DNA of 7,832 bases, taken from NCBI GenBank assembly GCA_021788565.1, contig JAJYKO010000227.1:1-7832 (forward strand), in the 5' to 3' direction. Every line of letters begins with the position of its first letter. The first letter of the stretch is position 1. The position numbers and the translations under genes were made by a program. The stretch is from Chloroflexota bacterium. GTDB lineage: Bacteria > Chloroflexota > UBA6077. Under the pieces are notes generated by a model. The model was not told where the DNA came from and searched no databases. It saw only the letters and a program-made list of their open reading frames with translations. This document shows, piece by piece, positions 1 through 6,052 of the stretch.

Positions 1-22
1 GACCTATCCGGACTTGTATCAC
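1..22 (-). CDS. Possible start of a further minus-strand gene (partial)
   Basis: Reading the minus strand downstream of the epimerase stop, an AGGAGG ribosome-binding site (35-30) is followed by seven G and then GTG (22-20). This would open a frame MIQVRIG that runs off the window. The spacing is ideal for initiation, and the position, about 40 nt after the previous stop on the same strand, fits a continuing operon. Only seven codons are visible, so no function can be suggested and the call rests entirely on the ribosome site. The G tract between the site and the start codon is ten bases long, counting those shared with the site and the GTG, which is unusual. Confidence 0.3.
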
Positions 23-61
23 CCCCCCCCCTCCTGAGGTGCGATCGACCGGCCGTTCCGA

Positions 62-928
62 TCAAGCCAGGGCTTCCTCGACCGCCTGTTCGAACATTTC
101 CAGGAATCGCGGGAACGGTGTTTGCTGGTAGTTGAGTACAGCCTGCCCCTCTGTGGTGTCGTACCAGTCCGAGTAGAGCGGCTTCTCAGGATAGGCTGCC
201 TCTTCGATCGGTATGTCGAGTATCTTGAAGGTCTTCTCGACGTAGTCGCGGCCAAGCATCTGCCAGCTTCTTCCACCCGCGATGTTGAAGACCTTGTTTG
301 TACCAGCTTCCTGCTCTACGGCCGCGATAAGGGCAGCGACAACATCGGTGCGGTTGATGAACTCGCACCTCTGGTCCGGCAAGAACGGCCACTCAGGTGG
401 ATCCATGAGCGCCGGCATAACTATGGCTGACACCCGCAGAATGGTGTACGGGACGCCAGAATCCAGCAGGGTCCGCTCTGCCAGGACCTTGCTCTCGCTG
501 TAGGTCGAGTTGGGGCGTTGTGGGTGGCCGACGCCGATTGGCGGCTGATCCGCGGTGGTGTCGCCATAGGTGGCCACGGTGGACGTGAAGATCATCCTGG
601 CCTTGCCACCCTGCGCTCTCAGTGCCTGAACCAGATTGGAGGTCCCTTGCACGTTCACCGCGAGGGTCTTCTCCCGGTTTTTTTCACTGGCCGGGGGAAG
701 GATAGCGGCTACGTGGTGCACGAGGTCTATGCCCTCGATCGCGTCGCGAACCGTGGCCAGATCGGTGATGTCACCTTTGGCAATCTCCACCCCGCTCCTG
801 CCTTCCAGACTGCTGAAGTCTGCGAAGGGCAGGTCGAACACCCGTACCGTGTACCCCTTCTCGACCAGGGCAGCCGTTAGCTCTTTGCCCACTCCGCCGG
901 CTCCGCCTGTGATCAGGACCTTTGTCAA
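62..928 (-). CDS. NAD-dependent epimerase/dehydratase (extended SDR family)
   Basis: This is a soluble NAD(P)-dependent sugar- or sterol-type epimerase/dehydrogenase of the extended short-chain dehydrogenase family; the substrate cannot be told from sequence. It begins with a beta strand and the Rossmann motif TGGAGGVG (residues 7-14). An acidic residue follows the second strand (VFDLP), consistent with NAD preference. The FTSTVATYG segment (about 114-122) supplies the catalytic Ser/Thr, and the catalytic YxxxK is YSESK (Tyr143, Lys147). The C-terminal part (VFNIAGG and onward) is the usual substrate-binding region. Length is 288 residues, slightly short but normal for the family. I chose the TTG start at 928 because GGAGG lies 7 nt upstream and the protein then starts directly at the Rossmann strand. 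A longer frame to 1000 would add 24 unconserved residues. It is the last complete gene of the minus-strand operon, 113 nt after the gene for the 112-residue protein. Confidence 0.88.
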   Translation of the reverse strand: MTKVLITGGAGGVGKELTAALVEKGYTVRVFDLPFADFSSLEGRSGVEIAKGDITDLATVRDAIEGIDLVHHVAAILPPASEKNREKTLAVNVQGTSNLVQALRAQGGKARMIFTSTVATYGDTTADQPPIGVGHPQRPNSTYSESKVLAERTLLDSGVPYTILRVSAIVMPALMDPPEWPFLPDQRCEFINRTDVVAALIAAVEQEAGTNKVFNIAGGRSWQMLGRDYVEKTFKILDIPIEEAAYPEKPLYSDWYDTTEGQAVLNYQQTPFPRFLEMFEQAVEEALA

Positions 929-1041
929 TTTGCAACCTCCATCCCAGTGTGGCGATGGTCGAATTGTCCGGGGACCCAGTCGCCTGCCTTCTGAGCCCAC
1001 TCGGCGAGATTCGGACGTTCAACTCGCTGCACTGGTCAATC

Positions 1042-1380
1042 TCAAGTGATGACCTGAACTTTGGTCGCAATAATCCTCGCCAGGCTCTCAAACTCGCTGG
1101 CCAAGGCCGCCGCATCCTCGTTTGCCGTATCTGGCGTTCCCAGATCTGCCTTCAACCGTTTTGCGGCTTCGAGACAACCCTGTGCCAGGCCCGTTCCTTC
1201 GGCGCCACGGAGCCAAACCTTGTTTCTGCACAGCTTCGCCCATTTGATGGCCGATCCGATGGAGCCCTCGAAGTCGGCGAATGTCTCCTCCGTGAAGCTC
1301 CCCTTTAACTCACCCAGTCCCTCGGAGACGCCAACCACGATCTTGTAGGCCTCTTCGACGATCTCCCTTCCGTCTGCCAC
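1042..1380 (-). CDS. Unrecognised 112-residue helical protein
   Basis: The gene starts at GTG with a strong AAGGAGGT ribosome site 8 nt upstream, and lies about 80 nt downstream of the CobW-type GTPase on the same strand, so co-transcription is likely. The product is soluble, with no signal peptide or membrane segment. It looks almost entirely alpha-helical: an acidic N-terminal helix (REIVEEAYKIVVGVSEGLGE), a middle part with the only two cysteines (LCRNK and AQGCLEAAK), and a C-terminal helix (ALASEFESLARIIATKVQV). I do not recognise a family. Reality of the gene is supported by the ribosome site, the operon position and its sensible amino-acid composition. Function is unknown; a partner or small accessory protein for the neighbouring GTPase is only a guess from position. 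Confidence 0.72.
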   Translation of the reverse strand: MADGREIVEEAYKIVVGVSEGLGELKGSFTEETFADFEGSIGSAIKWAKLCRNKVWLRGAEGTGLAQGCLEAAKRLKADLGTPDTANEDAAALASEFESLARIIATKVQVIT

Positions 1381-1460
1381 GCTCGATTACCTCCTTTTGC
1401 AAGTCTTTCGGGACCCCTGTCACGAGACGCAGGTGCCTACCTGGGTCTTCGTTGACTTCC

Positions 1461-2552
1461 TTATACGGTGATGTGGTTCGCTGCACACGCACTGAAGGAC
1501 CGCTGGATTTCCTCCTCGTCTTCCAGCCCTTCACCTATCAGCACAATTACGCTCCCCCGCTCCTCGCCGGGTTCCCACCGACGGTCGGCTTTGGAGTGGA
1601 AGGTCTTGCGAACGCCCTGGAAAACGTACCGGAATTCACTCCCCTCGAACTCCAGAAAGCCTTTGCTCCGAAGGATCTTCATCCCCCGGCTCACGAGCAG
1701 ATCCTTGATCCACTTGTTGACCCTCTCCTTGTCCATGGGGCGGCTCTCGGTCACGACCACCGTCTTAATGTCGTCCATTTTCGTCTCCCATCCCGACTGT
1801 CCGTCCCCCCCGCCGACGGAGCGGCGGGCAACGTCAGACAGGCTCGGAACGTACTCGAACCGACCGGAGTTAATTATCTTGTCAAGATCCACCTCGGCGT
1901 ATTCCGTGCGATAAACTGCGGCCGACGAGTTGATGCTCCGGAGTCTGCGCTCAAGGCTGCTCAGCTTGGTGCTGTCCACCAGGTCGATCTTATTGACCAT
2001 GATAATGTCGGCAAAGGCTACCTGCTCCCGCGCGACCCGATACTCGTCCAGATTCAGTTCCCCGTATTCCGCATCCACCAGAACGATGTAGCTGTCAAGC
2101 CGGAAATGGTCCCGCAGCTGCGCCAGAAAGAACATCGTCACCATCCACTCGGGGTTGTCGAGTCCACTTGTTTCCATCAGCACGCTGTCGAAATCCACGT
2201 CCTCCCACGAGAACTGGTTCGCACCTGTCTTGTCGCATCGAGAGTAGAGTCGTTCCAGCGCCCAGAAGAGCTGAAGCTGGGGGTCGTGGTGCACGGATGC
2301 GCCGGAAACCAGATGGACGTGTACCGTGCGGTCCTCCACCAATTCGTTGTCCACACCGACGGCGCCGTACTCGCGGATGATGACTTCCAATCGTGTCTTC
2401 TCCCGCAGGTTAACGATACGGTTCAGGAGAGTCGTCTTGCCGGCGCCCAGGAAACCACCGACGATCGTCACGGGCTTGCGCAACCCCGGGTGCGGCGGGG
2501 ATCCCGCAACTTCATGACTGTGGCCGTGGTGCTCGTGGCCCTCAAACTCCAT
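1461..2552 (-). CDS. CobW/COG0523-family GTPase (G3E metallochaperone type) lacking CxCC
   Basis: This is a G3E P-loop GTPase of the CobW/YeiR/Nha3 group, whose members deliver or handle metal ions (zinc, cobalt, iron) for target proteins. Visible motifs are Walker A GGFLGAGKTT (32-41), the REYGAVGVD segment (60-68, matching the family NEFGxxGID), METSGL (126-131, Walker B/switch II region), NKID (187-190, base recognition), and a C-terminal CobW_C domain from about 265 with KGFLEF and VFQGV. The family CxCC motif, normally within NGCICC, is replaced by SGASVHH (83-89), so all three cysteines are absent. The N-terminus carries a His cluster HEHHGHSH (6-13) that could bind metal instead. Length (363) is normal. 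The ATG start has AAGGAG 6 nt upstream. It lies 34 nt after the receiver-like gene and ahead of an unrecognised gene, in an apparent operon. The metal and client are unknown. Confidence 0.9.
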   Translation of the reverse strand: MEFEGHEHHGHSHEVAGSPPHPGLRKPVTIVGGFLGAGKTTLLNRIVNLREKTRLEVIIREYGAVGVDNELVEDRTVHVHLVSGASVHHDPQLQLFWALERLYSRCDKTGANQFSWEDVDFDSVLMETSGLDNPEWMVTMFFLAQLRDHFRLDSYIVLVDAEYGELNLDEYRVAREQVAFADIIMVNKIDLVDSTKLSSLERRLRSINSSAAVYRTEYAEVDLDKIINSGRFEYVPSLSDVARRSVGGGDGQSGWETKMDDIKTVVVTESRPMDKERVNKWIKDLLVSRGMKILRSKGFLEFEGSEFRYVFQGVRKTFHSKADRRWEPGEERGSVIVLIGEGLEDEEEIQRSFSACAANHITV

Positions 2553-2586
2553 CAGGAACTCCTTTCGCTGTAGCGCTGCCGGAGGT

Positions 2587-2919
2587 TCACTGTGTGATTG
2601 CCTCCATCAGGTCCTCAACATTCTCGATTGACCGGCTCACCCTCGAGTAACAGCGAATTGCGCTGGTTTGAAGACTCAGCGCGATAAACCTGATCTCCTT
2701 GGCCGGTGCCCCGATGCTCATCAGCTCCGATCCGGGCTCGCTCGGCCACGCGTCCTGGTCGAGAATCACGACGTCGGGCTGAAGCCTTCCGATGTGCGCG
2801 AGGGCATCTGCCAGGTTTGTCTCGGATCCCGCGATCTCCACGTTCGCATCGCGACCAAGAAGACTCTCGACTCCTTCACAGAACATCGAGCCGCTGGAGA
2901 TGATAAATACGCGCTTCAC
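2587..2919 (-). CDS. Degenerate stand-alone receiver (CheY/NarL-like pseudo-receiver)
   Basis: The 110-residue product has the pattern of a NarL-type receiver domain with no output domain: a start strand KRVFIISS, helix GVESLLGRDANVEIAG, strand PDVVILDQD (Asp54 at the phosphorylation position), strand IRFIALS (Ser82 at the Thr/Ser position) and a final helix NVEDLMEAI. The acidic pair that binds magnesium is replaced by Ser8-Ser9. The conserved Lys near the end of the domain appears to be Ser or Arg. Normal phosphorylation is therefore doubtful, and it may act as a constitutive or protein-binding module. I chose GTG at 2919, with GAGGAAGGG just upstream, because it starts the protein at the first strand. 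An ATG at 2952 would add 11 residues. It is the first gene of the operon containing the GTPase and lies downstream of an intact two-component pair, whose regulator has a similar receiver; duplication and decay is possible. Confidence 0.75.
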   Translation of the reverse strand: MKRVFIISSGSMFCEGVESLLGRDANVEIAGSETNLADALAHIGRLQPDVVILDQDAWPSEPGSELMSIGAPAKEIRFIALSLQTSAIRCYSRVSRSIENVEDLMEAITQ

Positions 2920-2996
2920 TGTCCCTTCCTCTCGTGATCGTGGAGAGATCACAGCCGCTCCTGCTGAAACTACGGGACCACAAAAGGGTGCACACC

Positions 2997-3025
2997 ATAA
3001 TTAACATCGTGCGACGCCGGGACAA
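2997..3025 (-). promoter_or_regulatory. Possible promoter for the receiver-GTPase-epimerase operon
   Basis: On the minus strand TTGTCC (3025-3020) and AATTAT (3002-2997) are separated by 17 bp, a sigma70-like arrangement with imperfect boxes. It lies about 75 nt upstream of the GTG start of the receiver-like gene, in the gap after the response regulator. It would allow this operon to be transcribed separately from the kinase-regulator pair. The match is moderate and could be chance. Confidence 0.35.
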
Positions 3026-3059
3026 AATACCGAAATGGGGAATACTGAGGAAGAAGTGA

Positions 3060-3079
3060 GAGCTATCTTTCTATAGCTC
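3060..3079. repeat. Small 7-bp hairpin in intergenic gap
   Basis: GAGCTAT (3060-3066) and ATAGCTC (3073-3079) form a perfect 7-bp stem around a 6-nt loop. It sits between the response-regulator stop and the possible promoter of the next operon. It has no T tract on either side that would make it a clear terminator; it could be a weak terminator element or a protein-binding palindrome. Confidence 0.35.
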
Positions 3080-3104
3080 AACTGGGCTATGGTCCACAAC
3101 GATC

Positions 3105-3141
3105 CTCGCCCGAACGGGGGATGAACCTATCCCTCGGCGAG
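3105..3141 (-). terminator. Bulged hairpin just after the response-regulator gene
   Basis: CTCGCC (3105-3110) pairs with GGCGAG (3136-3141). Directly inside, GGGGGAT (3116-3122) pairs with ATCCCTC (3129-3135, one G-T wobble) around a 6-nt loop, leaving a 5-nt bulge on one side. It begins 8 nt after the regulator stop on the minus strand, where a terminator is expected. There is no following T tract, so it may be a weak or factor-assisted terminator or an RNA 3'-end stabiliser. Confidence 0.45.
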
Positions 3142-3148
3142 CCTAGTG

Positions 3149-3817
3149 CTATTGGGGTGGCCTAGCCACCAGACCGGAAGTCACTGCGTAGACAGCCGCC
3201 TGGACGCGGTTTTGAAGGTGAAGCTTTTCGAGAATATTGCGGAGATGTATCTTGACCGTGTTCTCGGTAAGGCAGAGTGCTTCGGCTATCTCTTTGTTAC
3301 CGTCACCTTGAACGACTCTCTCCAAAACCTGGATCTCCCTGTGGGTCAGCGACTCAGTGTTCTCGCGATGTTGCTCTTCGGCCCGATGCGGCTCACGGAA
3401 TTCCTTCAGTATCCTGGCGGCTAGTTTTCCCGAGATGGGCGCCTCTCCGCGGTGAAGCCCCTCCAGCAGATCGTAGAGCTGGCGGGGTTGGAGATTCTTC
3501 AGCAGGTACCCACTTGCGCCGCATTTGATGGCCTCGAAAAGGTCCCTTTCGTCGTCAGAGACAGTCAACATGACGATCTGAATCTGGGGCATCTCATAAG
3601 TGATGGCCCGCACGGCCTCGATCCCGTTGCACCCCGGCATCCCGATATCCATCAACATGACGTCCGGAACCTTCTCGCGCGCCATGGCGATGGCCTCGAA
3701 GCCATCTCCAGCCTCCCCAATCACCTCGATATCCTGTCGCGAAGACAGAAGTGCCTCCAGGCCCTTACGAAACAGAACGTGGTCATCGACCAGCACGATG
3801 CGTAACGAATCTCCCAT
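3149..3817 (-). CDS. NarL/FixJ-family two-component response regulator
   Basis: This is a DNA-binding response regulator that is presumably phosphorylated by the kinase encoded immediately upstream. The receiver domain (about 5-120) is intact: Asp11-Asp12 (VDDH), phospho-acceptor Asp57 in LMDIGMPG, Thr85 (MLTVSD) and Lys107 (YLLKN). A charged linker (about 140-155) leads to a LuxR-type helix-turn-helix (about 156-215) with SLTHREIQVL, NKEIAEAL and TENTVKIHL, the standard family signature. Length of 222 residues is typical. I chose ATG at 3817 because AGGAGG lies 6 nt upstream. An in-frame GTG at 3832 overlaps the kinase stop and would add only MRRAA. The kinase stop (3831-3829) is 11 nt before this ATG, so the pair is almost certainly one transcript. 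Its target genes are not identifiable from the window, though the receiver-GTPase operon directly downstream is a candidate. Confidence 0.94.
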   Translation of the reverse strand: MGDSLRIVLVDDHVLFRKGLEALLSSRQDIEVIGEAGDGFEAIAMAREKVPDVMLMDIGMPGCNGIEAVRAITYEMPQIQIVMLTVSDDERDLFEAIKCGASGYLLKNLQPRQLYDLLEGLHRGEAPISGKLAARILKEFREPHRAEEQHRENTESLTHREIQVLERVVQGDGNKEIAEALCLTENTVKIHLRNILEKLHLQNRVQAAVYAVTSGLVARPPQ

Positions 3818-3828
3818 TGCTGCCCTCC

Positions 3829-5412
3829 TCACGCGATAGGCAAACGAACCGTTACTCGCGTGCCTTTTCCAGGTCCGGAATCCACCTCGATGGCTCCGCC
3901 CATGATCTCGGCTCGCTCCCGCATTACCTCCATGCCGATATGGGATCCCCCTGAGCTCGTGACCACATCGGGGTCGAACCCGAGCCCGTCGTCTTCTATC
4001 GTTAGATTGATCTGCCCATCTTCTTGATGGACCCGAATCCAGGCTCTCGCAGCCTTGCTGTGCTTTCTCACGTTGCTTAGCGCTTCCAGAATTATTCTTG
4101 AGAGCTGAACACCAACTTTCGGGGACAACAAAATCGCGGGCTGGTCAGCAAGCAAACTCGTTTCGACTCCGTAATTTGCCTGGTATTCTTCCACATACTC
4201 CTGTAGTGCCGGCCAGAACTCGGGGCCGGAGTGCACGGATACCCTCAGACCGAAGATCGCCTCGCGCAGGTCCAGGTACGCCTGTTCTGCGGTCCGGGCC
4301 ATCTCGGAGAGCCCCGCCTCCACCTCCTCGTCCTGGCGGCTCGTTACCTGCTCGCTGACGGTGGATATCTTCATGATCAGATAGCCCAGATCCTGCGCAA
4401 GGTTGTCGTGGAACTCGCGTGCCAACCGGAGACGCTCCTCCATCACGGCTATCTTCTCGACTTTCGAGTGGAGCCTTGCATTCTCTATGGCTGGAGCTAC
4501 CACGTTGGCGATGCCCTGTGCCATCTCGACCTGGCCCGGGGTGAAACGACACCGCCGTGCGAAACAGAGCGCCACGGCGGCACCGACCAGCCGATCCTCG
4601 ACGATCAGAGGCACCGATAGGACGGACTTCAGCCCGTGCATAAGCGCCCAATCGTTTTGAATAGTAGGGTCGCCCGGCACGTCACCACAGATGATTGTCC
4701 TCCCCTTCTTGAGCACGGGGGCGTACAGAAACGTCGCGGGGAAGTCGACCGGGGAGCGTGAAGAGAGCGCGGGATCTCCTGAGTCCGCCCAGAACCCGCC
4801 GCTTCCTCCGCTCCGGTGCATCATGTAGAACCAGCAATGGGACGCGCCGGTGGCCGCAGCCAGGACCGCCCCCGCTCGCTTGAGAACGCCGTTCAAATTC
4901 AGAGTCGAGCTGGCCGCTCTCGCCGCCTCGAGCATCATGGCGGTTCTCTCTTTCTCCTCCGCGACCTGCCGGCGGGCTTCATTAATCAGAGCAGTCGTGA
5001 AGTCCCGCACAATTCCGTGTTCCCTCTTCCTGACCTCCATGCCGAGCCTTTCAGCTGACGAACCCGGCGGGCAATCTCGCTGGACGACAGCCAGCAGAAT
5101 CTCCTGCGATAGCAGAACGGCGTCCATCACCTCCTCAATGTCGAAACCGGTCTTCACCAGATATCTGGGAGATGGGATCCCCGTCTTCGGCCAGCCAGAG
5201 CCAGCCTCGCTGGTCGGCCGCCCGACGAGCAATTCATAGCCAATCCTCGCCCCTGACAGCATTTGCTCGCGGGGCATCCTGGCGTATCGAGAGTGAGGGA
5301 GTTGTTCCCGGACTGCTTCGGTCCACGCCGTGGCCAGTTCGTCGATGTGATCGGCCATAAAAGTGGCGAAATCAGGGGCGGCATGTGCACGAGGTTGTTC
5401 CTGCACCGCCAT
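3829..5412 (-). CDS. Soluble GAF-domain sensor histidine kinase (HisKA_3, NarX/DevS-like class)
   Basis: This sensor kinase is predicted to autophosphorylate and pass phosphate to the NarL-type regulator encoded next. It has no membrane segment, so it senses a cytoplasmic or diffusible signal. The N-terminal 10-150 region is helical and resembles the RsbRD_N domain of stressosome-type sensors (DHIDELATAW, GFDIEEVMDAV). A GAF domain follows (about 165-312, ending VAPAIENARLHSK). The HisKA_3 dimerisation region contains REFHDNLAQ with phospho-acceptor His335. The HATPase domain shows the N box ALSNVRKHS (Asn447), G1 box DDGLGFDP and G2-like GGSHIGMEVMRERA. It ends normally at 527 residues. The ATG start has GGGAGG 5 nt upstream. 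Cys193 and His192 in the GAF domain (ASHCWFY) might contact a ligand or haem, but nothing in sequence proves it. The ligand is unknown. Confidence 0.93.
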   Translation of the reverse strand: MAVQEQPRAHAAPDFATFMADHIDELATAWTEAVREQLPHSRYARMPREQMLSGARIGYELLVGRPTSEAGSGWPKTGIPSPRYLVKTGFDIEEVMDAVLLSQEILLAVVQRDCPPGSSAERLGMEVRKREHGIVRDFTTALINEARRQVAEEKERTAMMLEAARAASSTLNLNGVLKRAGAVLAAATGASHCWFYMMHRSGGSGGFWADSGDPALSSRSPVDFPATFLYAPVLKKGRTIICGDVPGDPTIQNDWALMHGLKSVLSVPLIVEDRLVGAAVALCFARRCRFTPGQVEMAQGIANVVAPAIENARLHSKVEKIAVMEERLRLAREFHDNLAQDLGYLIMKISTVSEQVTSRQDEEVEAGLSEMARTAEQAYLDLREAIFGLRVSVHSGPEFWPALQEYVEEYQANYGVETSLLADQPAILLSPKVGVQLSRIILEALSNVRKHSKAARAWIRVHQEDGQINLTIEDDGLGFDPDVVTSSGGSHIGMEVMRERAEIMGGAIEVDSGPGKGTRVTVRLPIA

Positions 5413-5435
5413 ATTGTCCTCCCGGAGACCGCACC

Positions 5436-5582
5436 TCTCGTCGGCATGAAGAAGCCAGCGTCATTTCATGCCCAACCGTTACCCGAGGCAGGGGGGGTAT
5501 TCCGAGCACTATGCATTCAAAATGGCTGCCGCCGCCGCGCTGTGCCCCCCCTCGGCCGGATCCCGGTTCTACGCCGACGAGA
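5436..5582 (-). promoter_or_regulatory. Structured leader of the kinase operon (nested inverted repeats)
   Basis: The predicted transcript leader contains several nested complementary segments. TCTCGTCGGC (5436-5445) pairs perfectly with 5573-5582. AACCG (5474-5478) pairs with CGGTT (5564-5568), CCGAGG (5483-5488) with CCTCGG (5550-5555), and a 7-G run (5491-5497) faces a C run (5545-5551). Together these could fold the leader into one long imperfect hairpin whose closing strand lies roughly 15 nt before the kinase ribosome site. I do not recognise a riboswitch class. It could be a regulatory RNA fold, a remnant of a mobile repeat, or partly chance in GC-rich DNA. Confidence 0.4.
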
Positions 5583-5609
5583 CGTGCCCGAACGCATTTC
5601 ACTCTTTGC

Positions 5610-5637
5610 ATTATGGCGCCTCGGCCATCGGTGTCAA
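5610..5637 (-). promoter_or_regulatory. Sigma70-type promoter for the kinase-regulator operon
   Basis: On the minus strand a perfect TTGACA (5637-5632) and CATAAT (5615-5610, five of six consensus bases) are separated by 16 bp. Transcription would start near 5603, leaving a leader of about 190 nt before the kinase ATG at 5412. No other convincing promoter lies closer to the gene. Confidence 0.6.
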
Positions 5638-5987
5638 TAGACGCGGCTGACACCGTACCTGACTCACGCTGCCATGGGTGGCTGCCAGACTGGGCCAAGT
5701 AGCGCGGCTCTTCTCGGTGAAAGCGGGCCATGGTGCCGGATTTCCTCAGGCGGCTGGGGCCATTTCCCAACCGATCCACAATCCGTGCTGCCGCAGAGAT
5801 TGCAGCGTCTAGATTCGCTAAGGATCTCTGCGGGATGGCGTTCAAGCCGGCTTTGCTGGGCATTCTGGTGATGTACCGGCAGGGTCCAGCACGGGCGACA
5901 GCATTTCTGAGAGGTCTGATGTCGTAACTGCCGACTTAACCCTTGCGGGGTCTGGTTGCTTACCGGCCGCGCCTCAGGGAAGAGCCC
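5638..5987. other. Divergent intergenic stretch without recognised content
   Basis: About 350 bp lie between the back-to-back promoters. Open frames exist on both strands (for example 5730-5927 plus, and minus frames across 5664-5863), but none has a good ribosome site, a recognisable domain or a family-like pattern. I see no tRNA, insertion sequence ends or array. It may be decayed coding sequence or simply a long spacer. Confidence 0.5.
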
Positions 5988-6016
5988 TTGACTGTGGGGG
6001 GACTTCCGCATATGAT
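5988..6016 (+). promoter_or_regulatory. Sigma70-type promoter of the DUF134-NifX gene
   Basis: TTGACT (5988-5993) and TATGAT (6011-6016) are separated by exactly 17 bp, a near-consensus promoter. The start of transcription would be near 6023, about 30 nt before the GTG start codon, and falls inside a perfect 12-bp palindrome (6022-6033), suggesting repression at the start site. Confidence 0.75.
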
Positions 6017-6021
6017 GATGA

Positions 6022-6033
6022 GAGCATATGCTC
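6022..6033. promoter_or_regulatory. Palindromic operator copy 1 (GAGCATATGCTC)
   Basis: This perfect 12-bp palindrome begins 6 nt after the -10 box and overlaps the predicted transcription start. The wider segment AGAGCATATGCTCATAAT recurs with one change at 7173-7190. A second CATATG (6009-6014) overlaps the -10 box itself. The position is typical for a repressor site. The regulator is not proven; the DUF134 HTH protein encoded right after it is the obvious candidate for autoregulation. Confidence 0.65.
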
Positions 6034-6052
6034 ATAATGAGAAGGGGGCGCG

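Noticed and set aside
929..1000. 24-residue N-terminal extension of the epimerase
   Set aside because: The residues precede the Rossmann strand and look unconserved, while the TTG at 928 has a well-placed GGAGG.
1452..2573. A 373-codon open frame on the plus strand opposite the GTPase gene
   Set aside because: It is the antisense shadow of a GC-rich gene whose minus-strand product has clear G3E GTPase motifs. The plus-strand translation has no recognisable domain and no ribosome site.
3156..3170. Perfect 6-bp hairpin GGTGGC/GCCACC at the end of the response-regulator gene
   Set aside because: It lies inside the last codons, is short and GC-rich, and is better explained by coding sequence than as a terminator.
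5372..5863. A 163-codon minus-strand open frame overlapping the start of the kinase gene
   Set aside because: It overlaps the kinase start in another frame, crosses the predicted promoter, lacks a ribosome site and has a composition unlike a real protein.
5730..5927. A 65-codon plus-strand open frame in the divergent spacer
   Set aside because: The translation looks protein-like in places, but there is no ribosome site before its ATG and no recognised family. Not strong enough to call.
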